This document shows positions 1-8,952 of a DNA stretch of 64,000 bases, piece by piece; position 1 is the first letter of the stretch, and every line of letters begins with the position of its first letter. The stretch is from the NCBI RefSeq assembly GCF_900176135.1, contig NZ_FWWW01000048.1, positions 62,001 to 126,000 on the forward strand, given 5' to 3'. The DNA comes from Hymenobacter roseosalivarius DSM 11622. GTDB taxonomy: Bacteria > Bacteroidota > Bacteroidia > Cytophagales > Hymenobacteraceae. The translations under genes and the position numbers were made by a program. The notes below the pieces were generated by a model. The model was given only the letters and a program-made list of their open reading frames with translations, was not told the origin of the DNA and searched no databases.

Positions 1-423
1 CTCAGCCGGCATGCCCGGTATCAGCGTTCCAATAAATAAGCCTACCGCAATACCGCTGAGCACCAGCATCGTAATAACGAGCGTGCCGGTGAAGCGCCCC
101 CCCAGATACCCCAGCCGCGAGATGGGCGTAGTAAAGAGCAGCGGGTGCATACGGGTTTCAAAGTCGCGCAATATGGCCGGCCCAAACATAGCCGAAATCA
201 GCAGCACGCCCGGGATGAGAGTCAGAACAGTGGTGTAGCCATTCAGGGAAAACGGCGAGTTCACAAACACCTTACTGCCCACACTCACCGATAGGCCCTT
301 AAAAAAGCCCCCCGAGGTGAGCATCAGCAGCAAAGCCAGCAGCAGCAGAATGCCGAAATATATATAGGTAGCCGGCCGCCGCAGCCGGTACCACAGCTCA
401 AATTTGAATATCTGGAGAAACAT
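1..423 (-). CDS. ABC transporter permease, N-terminal part (runs off window)
   Basis: The minus strand reads open from an ATG at 423 to the window edge (141 codons, no stop). The N-terminus (MFLQIFKFELWYRLRRPATY) is followed by a hydrophobic segment at about residues 22-37, and two more hydrophobic stretches lie near residues 65-80 and 115-135. This matches the start of ABC-2 type permeases. In Bacteroidota similar N-termini also begin long permeases fused to an M1 aminopeptidase, but the C-terminus is outside the window, so that cannot be decided. The gene lies downstream of an ABC ATPase on the same strand, which supports one transporter. A 138-bp palindromic repeat separates the two genes. 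The substrate is unknown. Confidence 0.8.
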   Translation of the reverse strand, partial: MFLQIFKFELWYRLRRPATYIYFGILLLLALLLMLTSGGFFKGLSVSVGSKVFVNSPFSLNGYTTVLTLIPGVLLISAMFGPAILRDFETRMHPLLFTTPISRLGYLGGRFTGTLVITMLVLSGIAVGLFIGTLIPGMPAE

Positions 424-463
424 GGGAGAGGATGTTAAATTCTTATAAATGGAGCAACGATTG

Positions 464-601
464 ACCTCACCCCCTATCCCCCTCTCCTCGGGGAGAGGGG
501 AAACTAGCTCTAAAAACTAGTCTTCTAGTTAATGCTAGGTTGCTAGAAGAACTAACAGCTAGTCCCCCCTCTCCCCGAGGAGAGGGGGCTAGGGGGGAGA
601 T
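464..601. repeat. Palindromic intergenic repeat, copy 1
   Basis: About 138 bp. The left arm is a C-rich block followed by CTCCTCGGGGAGAGGGG and ACTAG. The right arm is its near-exact inverse (CTAGT, then CCTCTCCCCGAGGAG and a G-rich block). Each arm contains its own inner palindrome around CTCGGGGAG, and an AT-rich spacer of ACTAG/CTAGTT words separates the arms. A second copy with the same architecture lies at 12930-13059. It looks like a REP/MITE-type non-coding element. It sits between the ABC ATPase and permease genes and could affect their shared transcript. Confidence 0.85.
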
Positions 602-607
602 CCTTAA

Positions 608-1501
608 CTAAGCTACTACCGCCATGCCCCGTTCTGCCTCCGCAATGCGGGCGAAATACACATCCTCCAAAGAAGGCGTTACGGACTCATACTCCACCCC
701 CGGCGACCCGTCGCTGACCACGTGCACAATGGTCTGGCCTGCATACAGGCGCGAGGAAATCACCTGCTGCTCCTGCTGCAAAGCTGGCAGCTGCTCCTTG
801 GCAATAGCGCGGCGCCATACCTGACCTTGCAACTCATTCATGACTACCAGCGGGTCGCCGGTCAGGAGTACTTGGCCTTTATTGATGATGGCCATGTTGC
901 GGCACAAGTCGCTCACATCACTCACGATGTGGGTGCTCAGAATGACAATGATGTTCTCGCCAATCTCGCTCAGCAGGTTGTGAAAGCGGTTGCGCTCGGC
1001 CGGGTCGAGGCCGGCGGTGGGCTCGTCCACGATAATCAAGCGCGGGTTGCCGAGCAGGGCCTGCGCGATACCAAAGCGCTGCTTCATCCCGCCGGAATAG
1101 CCCCCCAGATTTTTTTTGCGGACTTCGTAGAGGTTGGTCTTGTGCAGCAGGGCGGCCACCGTGGCCTTGCGCTCCTTGCTGTCGGCAAGGCCCTTGAGCA
1201 CGGCGAAGTGGTCCAATAAATCTTCGGCCGTGACTTTGGGGTACACCCCAAATTCCTGGGGCAAATAGCCCAGAATGCGGCGTACGCCATCTTTTTCGCG
1301 CAGCACATCCAGCTCATCCAGGCGGATGCTACCGCTGTTGGCCTCCTGCAAGGTGGCGATGGTGCGCATCAGGCTTGACTTGCCTGCGCCATTGGGACCT
1401 AGCAGGCCAAACATGCCGGTCGGGATAGTCAGGTTCACGTCGCGCAGGGCCTGCACGCCGTTGGAATAGGTTTTCGACAGGTTTTCGATGACGAGGGCCA
1501 T
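608..1501 (-). CDS. ABC transporter ATP-binding protein
   Basis: 297 aa with the complete ABC ATPase signature: Walker A GPNGAGKSS (about residues 35-43), Q-loop region YLPQEFGVYP, signature YSGGMKQR (about 139), Walker B LIIVDEPTAGLDP (about 157) and the switch His in STHIV. The length and C-terminal extension fit ATPases that pair with ABC-2 permeases. The permease on the same strand begins about 185 bp downstream, after a palindromic repeat. The protein energises export of an unknown substrate across the inner membrane. A possible -7 element (TATCTTTC, minus strand, 1565-1572) lies upstream. Confidence 0.93.
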   Translation of the reverse strand: MALVIENLSKTYSNGVQALRDVNLTIPTGMFGLLGPNGAGKSSLMRTIATLQEANSGSIRLDELDVLREKDGVRRILGYLPQEFGVYPKVTAEDLLDHFAVLKGLADSKERKATVAALLHKTNLYEVRKKNLGGYSGGMKQRFGIAQALLGNPRLIIVDEPTAGLDPAERNRFHNLLSEIGENIIVILSTHIVSDVSDLCRNMAIINKGQVLLTGDPLVVMNELQGQVWRRAIAKEQLPALQQEQQVISSRLYAGQTIVHVVSDGSPGVEYESVTPSLEDVYFARIAEAERGMAVVA

Positions 1502-1716
1502 GTGCGGAGAGGTAGTTAAATAAGAAATGAATCTATAGTGTGGAAAAGGCGGAAAGAACCACCTGAAAGATAGAGCATAGACTATAATAGTTGCCTTGTC
1601 GACGCATAATCTTTTGGGAGGAATAAGCCATACATCGCCGCTCTGGGGCAGGTATTACAGCCCCGAAAAAATAAAGCAGCGGCCCTCCCTGAATTTCGGA
1701 GCCAGCCATATCTTCC

Positions 1717-1724
1717 TACCTTCG
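1717..1724 (+). promoter_or_regulatory. Candidate -7 promoter element for aspS
   Basis: TACCTTCG, a one-base variant of the Bacteroidota -7 consensus TAnnTTTG, lies 42 bp before the aspS start. A TTTC sequence about 20 bp further upstream could be the -33 element. The same TACCTTCG word precedes other genes here (15646, 47840). Confidence 0.45.
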
Positions 1725-1765
1725 CTCTCGAAGTCCCGATCACCTCTTACCGACTATTCAAGCAC

Positions 1766-3568
1766 ATGCTCCGTACCCATACCTGCGGCGAACTTCGCCT
1801 CGAACACGCTGGCCAATCTGTTACTCTTTGCGGCTGGGTGCAGCGTACCCGCGACAAAGGCGGCATCCTCTGGATTGACCTGCGCGACCGTTATGGCCTC
1901 ACTCAACTGGCTCTGGAAGAAGGCGTTGAAACGGCCGAGGTCCGTGAGCAGGCCCGCCAGCTGGGCCGTGAATTTGTGCTCTGCGTGACGGGCAAAGTAG
2001 CCGAGCGCCATTCCAAAAACGATAAGATGCCCACCGGCAACATCGAGATTCGGGTGGAGAAGCTGGATGTGCTGAACCCCGCCAAACTGCCCCCCTTCCT
2101 CATCGAAGACGACACCGACGGCGGCGACGACCTGCGCATGAAGTACCGCTACCTGGATTTGCGCCGCTCGCCCGTGCGTCGCAATCTGGAGCTGCGCCAC
2201 CGCGTGGCCCAGGCAACGCGTCGCTTCCTCGATGGGCAGGAGTTTATCGAGGTAGAAACGCCCGTACTCATAAAAAGCACCCCGGAAGGTGCCCGCGACT
2301 TTGTGGTGCCTTCGCGCATGAATCCCGGCGAGTTTTACGCCCTGCCCCAGTCGCCCCAGACGTTCAAGCAGCTGCTGATGGTGTCGGGCTTCGACCGCTA
2401 CTTCCAGATCGTGAAGTGCTTCCGCGACGAGGACCTGCGCGCCGACCGCCAGCCCGAGTTCACCCAGATTGACTGCGAAATGTCCTTCGTGGAGCAGGAA
2501 GACATTTTGCGCACCTTCGAGGGCCTGGTGCAGTACCTCTTCAAAGAAGTAAAAGGCCTGGAAATCGGGATGCTGCCGCGCATGACCTACGCCGATGCCA
2601 TGCGCTTCTACGGCAACGACAAGCCCGACACGCGCTTCGAAATGAAGTTTGTGGAGCTGAAAAACGCCGAAAAAACGCCCCCCACGGCCGATCAAACGCA
2701 GGATATCGTGTCGGGCTATAGCTTTCCGGTGTTCGAAAGCGCGGAACTGGTTGTGGGTATCAACGCCATCAACAGCGCCGTGTACACGCGCAAGCAGCTC
2801 GACGAACTGACCGAGTTTGTGAAGCGTCCGCAGATTGGCGCTACCGGCCTCATCTACGCCCGCGTAGAAGCGGATGGCAGCGTCAAATCGTCGGTTGATA
2901 AGTTCTACGCGCAGGAAGTATTGCAGCAGTGGAAAGCGGCATTCAACGCGGCTCCCGGCGATTTACTGCTCATTCTGGCCGGCGAAGCCAACCGTACGCG
3001 CAAAGCGCTTTCGGAGCTGCGTCTGGAAATTGGGCAGCGCATGGGCCTGCGGAATAAGGACACATTCTCCCCGCTGTGGGTCGTTGATTTTCCATTGCTT
3101 GAGTTCAACGAGGAGGAAAACCGCTACTTCGCCATGCACCACCCCTTCACCTCGCCCAAGCCCGAGGATATTGCCCTGCTCGACAACCCGCAAACTATCG
3201 GTCAGGTACGCGCCAATGCCTATGACATGGTAATTAACGGCGTGGAAGTGGGAGGAGGATCCATCCGTATTCACGACCGCACGGTGCAGGCGCGCATGTT
3301 TTCACTGCTCGGCTTCTCGGATGAGGAAGCGCAGGCCCAGTTCGGCTTCCTGCTCGATGCCTTCGAGTACGGCGCGCCGCCCCACGGTGGCATTGCCTTC
3401 GGCTTCGACCGCCTCTGCAGCCTCTTCGGCGGCGCCGACTCCATCCGCGACTTCATCGCCTTCCCCAAAAACAACTCCGGCCGCGATGTGATGATCGACT
3501 CGCCTTCGCCGATTTCCGGGGGGCAATTAAAGGAGCTGAGTATTGCTACGGCGGTAGTGGGGAAGTAA
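1766..3568 (+). CDS. aspS: Aspartate--tRNA ligase
   Basis: 600 aa, the usual length of bacterial-type AspRS. It charges tRNA-Asp with aspartate in the cytoplasm. The N-terminal OB-fold anticodon-binding domain is visible ([20 protein letters not shown], about 22-41). Class II motif 2 follows ([16 protein letters not shown], about 216-231), then the bacterial GAD-type insertion (about 290-420), and motif 3 near 541-549 (GIAFGFDRL). The ATG at 1766 gives the expected [10 protein letters not shown] start. The next gene begins 4 bp after its stop, so the two may be co-transcribed. Whether it is discriminating or non-discriminating cannot be judged by eye. Confidence 0.97.
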   Translation: MLRTHTCGELRLEHAGQSVTLCGWVQRTRDKGGILWIDLRDRYGLTQLALEEGVETAEVREQARQLGREFVLCVTGKVAERHSKNDKMPTGNIEIRVEKLDVLNPAKLPPFLIEDDTDGGDDLRMKYRYLDLRRSPVRRNLELRHRVAQATRRFLDGQEFIEVETPVLIKSTPEGARDFVVPSRMNPGEFYALPQSPQTFKQLLMVSGFDRYFQIVKCFRDEDLRADRQPEFTQIDCEMSFVEQEDILRTFEGLVQYLFKEVKGLEIGMLPRMTYADAMRFYGNDKPDTRFEMKFVELKNAEKTPPTADQTQDIVSGYSFPVFESAELVVGINAINSAVYTRKQLDELTEFVKRPQIGATGLIYARVEADGSVKSSVDKFYAQEVLQQWKAAFNAAPGDLLLILAGEANRTRKALSELRLEIGQRMGLRNKDTFSPLWVVDFPLLEFNEEENRYFAMHHPFTSPKPEDIALLDNPQTIGQVRANAYDMVINGVEVGGGSIRIHDRTVQARMFSLLGFSDEEAQAQFGFLLDAFEYGAPPHGGIAFGFDRLCSLFGGADSIRDFIAFPKNNSGRDVMIDSPSPISGGQLKELSIATAVVGK

Positions 3569-3571
3569 TCA

Positions 3572-4030
3572 ATGAAAAAGCCCCCCAAGAAGCCCAAACA
3601 GATTAGTTATAAATACGAAATAGGGTACTCACAGGGGAGAATAGTAGTTGATGTTGTAATTGGGCTGTTTTTCATTATAGTATTTGGCATTTCCAGTAAA
3701 TGGTGGATGGGTAATGTTTGGTGGCTGATCATCTGGATAGCAATTGGCACTTTCATTTTATGGGGCGCAATAAAACGAGCCAAAAACCAAGGGCCACAAA
3801 TAAAAATTAGTTATGCAGGTATTTGGACTAAAAAGACAGGATTGCTGAGTTGGCATAGGATAAGCCTACAAATTCGGCAATTCACTACCTACCGTAGCGT
3901 TTCATATAGCCTGGTTATATCTAACCGCGTCAGTGGTATTGAATTGATAAGTTTTAATACTGGAGACCTTGATATGAACCTAGTTGAACTACGTAAAATA
4001 GCCAGTGAATTCTCCTCAACTCTAGCTTAG
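3572..4030 (+). CDS. Small membrane protein, possible PH-like domain
   Basis: 152 aa, function unknown. A Lys-rich N-terminus (MKKPPKKPKQ) precedes two closely spaced transmembrane segments (about residues 29-44 and 51-66). A soluble C-terminal half of alternating hydrophobic beta-like strands follows. That layout resembles small bacterial proteins with two helices plus a PH-like fold; this is inference from pattern only. The gene starts 4 bp after aspS, which suggests a shared transcript. It is clearly more AT-rich than aspS and the exonuclease gene that follows, consistent with separate acquisition. The motif GCCCCCC falls in codons 3-5. Confidence 0.7.
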   Translation: MKKPPKKPKQISYKYEIGYSQGRIVVDVVIGLFFIIVFGISSKWWMGNVWWLIIWIAIGTFILWGAIKRAKNQGPQIKISYAGIWTKKTGLLSWHRISLQIRQFTTYRSVSYSLVISNRVSGIELISFNTGDLDMNLVELRKIASEFSSTLA

Positions 4031-4081
4031 ATGAAATAGAGCGTGAAAAGATAAAATTTGCCCCCCAGCGCCCAAAAACCC

Positions 4082-4089
4082 TATCTTCG
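4082..4089 (+). promoter_or_regulatory. Candidate -7 promoter element for exonuclease gene
   Basis: TATCTTCG, a variant of TAnnTTTG, lies 31 bp before the ATG at 4120. A copy of the TTTGCCCCCCAG word lies just upstream at 4067-4078. Confidence 0.4.
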
Positions 4090-4119
4090 GCTCTATCGCC
4101 CGCTAGCCACACCTATCCC

Positions 4120-4914
4120 ATGCAGATTCTGCGCAAAACTCCGCTCGACCAAATCTTTGTCCTCGACATTGAAACGGTGCCGTGCGTGGGCTGCCACGAC
4201 GAGCTGAATGACATGCTGCGCCTGCTCTGGGAACACAAGTGCCACGCATTGCGCCGCGACAAAGGTTGGCGCACCGGCCCCGAGGAAGTGGAAGCTATGC
4301 CCTCGCACCTGGAGGCCGCCAGCTTATTCGCTCAGGCGGGTATTTACGCTGAGTTTGGCCGGGTGGTATGCATTTCGGTGGGCTGCTTCAACTTCAATAA
4401 GCAGGAAGAAACCTGGCGCTTCCGCGTGAAGTCTTTCGCCCATGAAGATGAGAAGCTGATGCTGCGCGAGTTTTCCGCGTTGCTGGCCCGCAAGCCGCAG
4501 TACTTGCTTTGTGCCCACAATGGCAAAGAGTTCGACTTTCCTTACCTGGGGCGCCGCCTGCTCATCAACGGCCTGCCGCTGCCGCCGCAGCTGGATATCG
4601 CCGGCAAAAAACCGTGGGAAGTAGCGCACTTCGACACGATGGAGCTGTGGAAATTCGGCGACCGAAAATCCTTTACCTCCCTGCCGCTACTGGCGGCCAT
4701 GTTCGGCATCCCGACGCCCAAAGACGACATTAGTGGGGCGGATGTGGCGCGGGTGTACTACAACGAGAAGGACTTACCGCGTATCGTGAAGTATTGCCAG
4801 AAAGACATTATCACCACGGCCCGCCTGCTCCAGAAGTTTCGCGGCGACGAGCCATTTCATGATGATGCAGTGGTGTACGCTGATGAGGCAAGCACCGTGA
4901 TGCGACGAATATAG
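4120..4914 (+). CDS. Predicted 3'-5' exonuclease, PolB-like RNase H fold
   Basis: 264 aa. The DnaQ/PolB-type exonuclease motifs appear in order: ExoI DIETVP (Asp16, Glu18), ExoII with AHNGKEFDFPYLGRRLL (about 133-149), and ExoIII-like YCQKDIITTARLLQKF (about 224-239), which carries the last metal-binding Asp. This is the stand-alone family related to the proofreading domain of family B polymerases. It is expected to cut DNA or RNA from 3' ends with two metal ions; the cellular substrate is not known. It has a candidate promoter of its own and is followed by about 220 bp without a gene. Confidence 0.85.
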   Translation: MQILRKTPLDQIFVLDIETVPCVGCHDELNDMLRLLWEHKCHALRRDKGWRTGPEEVEAMPSHLEAASLFAQAGIYAEFGRVVCISVGCFNFNKQEETWRFRVKSFAHEDEKLMLREFSALLARKPQYLLCAHNGKEFDFPYLGRRLLINGLPLPPQLDIAGKKPWEVAHFDTMELWKFGDRKSFTSLPLLAAMFGIPTPKDDISGADVARVYYNEKDLPRIVKYCQKDIITTARLLQKFRGDEPFHDDAVVYADEASTVMRRI

Positions 4915-5136
4915 AAGCGGGCTTTGTTGCCGCTCCTGAAAGGATTCGGCCGGAGGTGTAGGCGCGCAGGGCAGAAAAGCCGTAGATGCGAGGGGGTGAA
5001 AATCAGTTGCGGGTGCATCTGCCAGAAATTATAAACCACCTATACACTATTGAATATGAGTAGTTTATCAATCAAAATATAAAATTTTTTCCATAAAAAT
5101 TAGTACTATTATTCTCTCTTCAACTTCTTGCCTGCT

Positions 5137-6531
5137 ATGACTTATAACTTACTGGAGACCGTAAAAAACCACTTCTCCACTGAGGCTATTCAGCAAACCG
5201 GAGTAGCCGCGGTAGGAGAAAGTGAAGCAGGCATCGAACGAACCCTATCGAGGGTCATTTCTTTGGTAATAAATAGTCTGACCAACCTAGCCGAGCAAGT
5301 GGGTGGGGCGGAAGTGCTCTGGAGCATGGCGCGCGAAGCCCACGACCAGGGCGTGCTAAGTCCCTCCGCCGGCCGAATAATCGGGGGCGGTGGCTGGCAG
5401 AGTCGGGGCGCTGAGCTGATGAAGTCGCTGCTGAGCGACCGATACACATTCGCGGTGGAAACCATAGCAGATGGTGCGGGTAGTCAGAAAGCTACCGTGA
5501 GCAATCTGCTGGGATTGGCTACTCCTATTACTCTGGCTGTCTTGGGGCAGCAGGCTGCCGAAGCCGGACTGGATTCCAGTGGGTTGAGCCAGTGGCTACA
5601 GGAGCAACGCCGTATGGTGGGCGCTATTCAGCCCGACATGGCCCGGCCTTTTGCCCCCCAGCCTCAGCCACAAGCCCAGAATCAGACACAGTCCATTCCC
5701 CGCCCAAGTCCGATGAGCTTTGATACGCCGCGCGTGAACGGACTGGGTTATAACCCCGATAAGGTTGGGCTGCAAAATCGTCGTACCTCAGCCGTCGGCG
5801 ACTACTACCACCCGGAAGAAGTGCCGGTCAAAACTTCTATCTGGTCTTCCAGCTGGCTGGGCTTAGGGATATTGCTGGTAGCAATTGCCGCCGCGCTCGG
5901 CTACTTTTTAGGCCAGGACCGGATAGATGCAAGCTTAAACAACTTGCCTGGTAACTCTGAATCGGAGGCTGCGGCTCAGACTACCGTGGTGGCGACCGGG
6001 CCAGCCGGTACTACCCAGGGACGCTACGACGAGGCTACTGGCAACTACATCTACGATACGGGCCTGCCCACGCTTATCAAGCTGCGCGATGGCCCGCGGC
6101 AAATGGTGGGGGCCAACTCGACGGAAAACCGGTTGTATCAGTTTCTGGCTAATGACGCTGCTCAGGTAGATTCGGTGAACAGAACGAAAGGCTGGATCAG
6201 CTTCGACCGGATTTATTTCGCGCCTTCCAGCGCCGTGCTTACCCCCGAGTCGCAGCAACAGCTCCGAAATGTGGCGGCTATTCTAAAGAACTTTCCACGC
6301 GCTAAAGTGCGTATTGGCGGCTATACCGATAATAGCGGCAGTTTCGTCAGCAACATGAAGATGAGCGAGGACAGGGCCAATGCCGCGATGGCCGTCCTGG
6401 TAGATCTGGGGGTTGATGCCACCCGCGTTACTACCAAAGGCTACGGACAGAAAATACCGATTGCCAGCAACGACACGGAAGACGGCCGGGCCCTCAACCG
6501 GCGCATCAGTCTGCGCGTGACGCGTAAGTAG
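5137..6531 (+). CDS. DUF937 / OmpA-family envelope protein
   Basis: 464 aa from the ATG at 5137; an in-frame TTG at 5128 is less likely. Three parts are visible. The N-terminal DUF937-type helical region (about 1-175) includes GGAEVLWSMAREAHDQG. A Pro/Gln-rich linker leads to one transmembrane segment (about 248-266, WLGLGILLVAIAAALGYFLG). The C-terminal OmpA-like peptidoglycan-binding domain (about 348-464) includes FDRIYFAPSSAVL, GYTDNSG and NRRISLRV. The topology suggests a cytoplasmic DUF937 part, a membrane anchor and an OmpA domain holding the cell wall. The role of DUF937 is not established. A good terminator follows. Confidence 0.88.
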   Translation: MTYNLLETVKNHFSTEAIQQTGVAAVGESEAGIERTLSRVISLVINSLTNLAEQVGGAEVLWSMAREAHDQGVLSPSAGRIIGGGGWQSRGAELMKSLLSDRYTFAVETIADGAGSQKATVSNLLGLATPITLAVLGQQAAEAGLDSSGLSQWLQEQRRMVGAIQPDMARPFAPQPQPQAQNQTQSIPRPSPMSFDTPRVNGLGYNPDKVGLQNRRTSAVGDYYHPEEVPVKTSIWSSSWLGLGILLVAIAAALGYFLGQDRIDASLNNLPGNSESEAAAQTTVVATGPAGTTQGRYDEATGNYIYDTGLPTLIKLRDGPRQMVGANSTENRLYQFLANDAAQVDSVNRTKGWISFDRIYFAPSSAVLTPESQQQLRNVAAILKNFPRAKVRIGGYTDNSGSFVSNMKMSEDRANAAMAVLVDLGVDATRVTTKGYGQKIPIASNDTEDGRALNRRISLRVTRK

Positions 6532-6554
6532 AGACAAGTTTTCAGGATCCTCTG

Positions 6555-6587
6555 AAAGCCTCCTTATACACTAAGGGGGCTTTTTTT
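6555..6587 (+). terminator. Rho-independent terminator after OmpA-family gene
   Basis: AAAGCCTCCTTA pairs with TAAGGGGGCTTT around a TACAC loop and is followed by seven T. It lies about 23 bp after the stop at 6531. Confidence 0.85.
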
Positions 6588-6698
6588 GTGGAGAATCGGG
6601 CACTAAAAAGCCCCCCAGAGGTTATCAGAGTCGGCCGGCTTGGTTTGCTCGCTAGGGGTAGTGAAAGCGTATTATCTGGATAAGATGGAATTGCAGGA

Positions 6699-7337
6699 AT
6701 GATGATCAACTGGAGTGATGTCTTGGCAAATGTCAGCGTATATGCGCTGCTAATTGGAGCCGCCTCCTGGGTAGCGAAGGCGCTGGGCGAACACTTTCTG
6801 AAGATGCGGTTCCGAGCCTATGAGAAGGAACTAGAAAGCAAGTCGATTGAATTCAAAGCCCAGCTCGAGCGGAGTTTGGAGCAGTTTCGAGCGGAGTTAC
6901 AGCTAGCTAATACCAAGGACTCGCGGCTCCACGAAAAGCGCATGCTCGTGCTGGAAAATCTCTACCAAAAAATAGTGAGCCTGAATGCGGCGCTAAAGGA
7001 AATGACAGCCACCCTGAAATTTATCCGCGCCGATGCCGATCAGGAAGAAGACGAGCGTATTAAAATGGCCAGCCAGGCGTATGATGCGTTCCTGAAATAT
7101 TACACAGAAAATAAAATATTCTTTTCTCTGGAATCGTGCGGCCAACTCGATGCGTTGCGCAATAGCTACTTTGATAGTATGCAGAAGTATAGCGCGTCGG
7201 AATATCTAATAGGAAGCGACAATTTTCGTCCTGACTTCGGTAAGGCTCAGCTAGCCTCTGAAATAGTGCGAAAATCAATTCCGATAGTTATGCGGAATAT
7301 TGAAAAGGATTTTCGGGAATTATTAGGGGTAAAGTAA
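6699..7337 (+). CDS. Membrane-anchored coiled-coil protein, unknown function
   Basis: 212 aa. One N-terminal transmembrane segment (about residues 8-28) is followed by a long charged helical stretch (about 35-95) rich in Glu, Lys and Gln with heptad-like spacing, so a coiled coil is likely. The rest is helical. Similar short proteins occur widely as hypothetical proteins. No catalytic motif is seen. The ATG at 6699 is followed directly by a second ATG at 6702, and either could be used. The gene is flanked by terminators, so it is probably transcribed alone. Confidence 0.7.
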   Translation: MMINWSDVLANVSVYALLIGAASWVAKALGEHFLKMRFRAYEKELESKSIEFKAQLERSLEQFRAELQLANTKDSRLHEKRMLVLENLYQKIVSLNAALKEMTATLKFIRADADQEEDERIKMASQAYDAFLKYYTENKIFFSLESCGQLDALRNSYFDSMQKYSASEYLIGSDNFRPDFGKAQLASEIVRKSIPIVMRNIEKDFRELLGVK

Positions 7338-7387
7338 TATAAGGGTTATTATATGCGCCTGGAAGTTAACGAAGCTATAGCTGAACT

Positions 7388-7430
7388 GGCTGTCATGCTG
7401 AGCTTGTCGAAGCATGACAGCCAATTTTTT
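7388..7430 (+). terminator. Hairpin terminator / dispersed palindrome
   Basis: GGCTGTCATGCT pairs perfectly with AGCATGACAGCC around the 11-nt loop GAGCTTGTCGA, and a run of T follows at 7425-7430. The sequence family ATGCTGAGCTTGTCGAAGCAT is a dispersed repeat seen in many bacterial genomes (general knowledge). Here it lies between convergent genes and probably ends the plus-strand transcript. Confidence 0.75.
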
Positions 7431-7446
7431 AATTGTTACGTTCTTC

Positions 7447-8850
7447 TTACAGAATGCCGCTTACTAAGCCGGGCAACACACCCAGTGCTACGGTCAGCAA
7501 CGCCAGCACGAATAGCACCGCCGATTGAAAGCTGCCTACGGCAATGGGAGTGGCAACATCATCGTCGGCCGGCTTCATGTACATCGCAATGATGGGCCGC
7601 AGGTAGTAGTAGATGCCCACCATCGACATGACGACCGCGAAGACCACCAAGCCAATGTAGCCTTTGTCCACGGCCGCGCCGAAAAGGAAAAATTTGCCAA
7701 AAAAGCCCCCCGTGAGCGGAATGCCCGCGAGGGAAAGCATGGCAATAGTCATGACAAAAGCCAGCAGCGGATTGGTGCGGGCCAGGCCGTTCAGACCGTC
7801 GTAATCCTCGCGCTGGCGCTGGTCGTGCACGAGCTTGAGCACGCCGAAGGCGGCCACTGTGGCAATGGAATAAGCTAATGAGTAAAAGAAAATTCCGTTG
7901 GCCGACAAGCCGCTGAGCTGCCCATTAAACGCCACTAAGCCAATAAGCAGATAGCCCGCGTGCGAAATGCTGGAGTAAGCCAGCATGCGCTTTACGCTCT
8001 GCTGGGCAACGGCTCCTACATTGCCAATCAGCAGCGTGAGGGCACACATAGCAACGATTGTAGGAATCCAGAAGTCCTGAGCGGCGGGGAAAGCCTGCAC
8101 CAGCAGCTTGAGAAAGGCCGCGAAGCCAGCCGTTTTCACTACGGTGCTCATGAAGGCCGCGAAGAACGTGGGCGTACCTTCGTATACGTCGGGTGTCCAA
8201 TAGTGGAAGGGCGCGGCCGATACTTTGAAACCGATACCAATGAGCATCAGCAGAATGCCGATGTAGAGCATGGGGCGCAGCGAGTCGTTGGCAGGATTCG
8301 TAACTGCCGTACCGATTTCGCTGAGTTGGAAAGCGCCCGTAGCGCCGTATACCAAGGCAATACCGAAGAGCAGAATGCCGGTAGCAAACGAGCCCATGAG
8401 AAAATACTTGAGGGCGGCTTCGTTGGAACGCACGTTGCGCTTATCGGAGCCGGCTACCACGTACATGGAAATACTCAGGATTTCGATGCCTACGAACAGC
8501 ATGAGCATGTTGTCGTAGCTGACCATCATAATGGCCCCCACGAGCGAGAACAGCAGCAGGGAGTAGTACTCAGCGAGATTGGCCTCGTTGTCGCGCACGT
8601 ACTTCTGCGAGAAGGGCAGCAACAGCAGCGTAGTCAGAACCACAATGCCCGTGAAGGCCACCGAGAACCGGTCGATGGTGAGCATCTTGTTGAAATACGA
8701 CTGGGCAGGCGCGTTCCAATCGTACACGTTGGCTCCGAAGACGATTAACAGAATAACCATAGCTGCGGGCAGCAGCATGCGGTTCGAGCGCAGAAAGCCT
8801 AAGAACAGATTGGCGATGCCCAGAACGGAAAGTAATATAATAGAGGCCAT
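7447..8850 (-). CDS. nuoN: NADH-quinone oxidoreductase subunit N
   Basis: 467 aa with about 14 hydrophobic segments and the antiporter-like core of the complex I pump subunits. Recognisable stretches include FHYWTPDVYEGTPTFFAAF (about 226), KRMLAYSSISHAGYLL (about 290) and GFFGKFFLF. It is one of the three large proton-pumping membrane-arm subunits. It is the last gene of the nuo series, 102 bp downstream of nuoM on the same strand. Confidence 0.95.
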   Translation of the reverse strand: MASIILLSVLGIANLFLGFLRSNRMLLPAAMVILLIVFGANVYDWNAPAQSYFNKMLTIDRFSVAFTGIVVLTTLLLLPFSQKYVRDNEANLAEYYSLLLFSLVGAIMMVSYDNMLMLFVGIEILSISMYVVAGSDKRNVRSNEAALKYFLMGSFATGILLFGIALVYGATGAFQLSEIGTAVTNPANDSLRPMLYIGILLMLIGIGFKVSAAPFHYWTPDVYEGTPTFFAAFMSTVVKTAGFAAFLKLLVQAFPAAQDFWIPTIVAMCALTLLIGNVGAVAQQSVKRMLAYSSISHAGYLLIGLVAFNGQLSGLSANGIFFYSLAYSIATVAAFGVLKLVHDQRQREDYDGLNGLARTNPLLAFVMTIAMLSLAGIPLTGGFFGKFFLFGAAVDKGYIGLVVFAVVMSMVGIYYYLRPIIAMYMKPADDDVATPIAVGSFQSAVLFVLALLTVALGVLPGLVSGIL

Positions 8851-8952
8851 TGGCAGGATGTAACCCCAAAGTTTAGCTGTGCTGCCCTTCGGTGAGTCGT
8901 TGAATGAGGTCGTTACAGCGGTGCGAACGACACATGGAGCATAACCGCCTGT

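Noticed and set aside
1754..2695. 313-codon open frame on the minus strand opposite aspS
   Set aside because: It lies wholly antisense to aspS, has a His/Ala/Gly-rich composition typical of mirror frames in GC-rich genes, and has no family resemblance.
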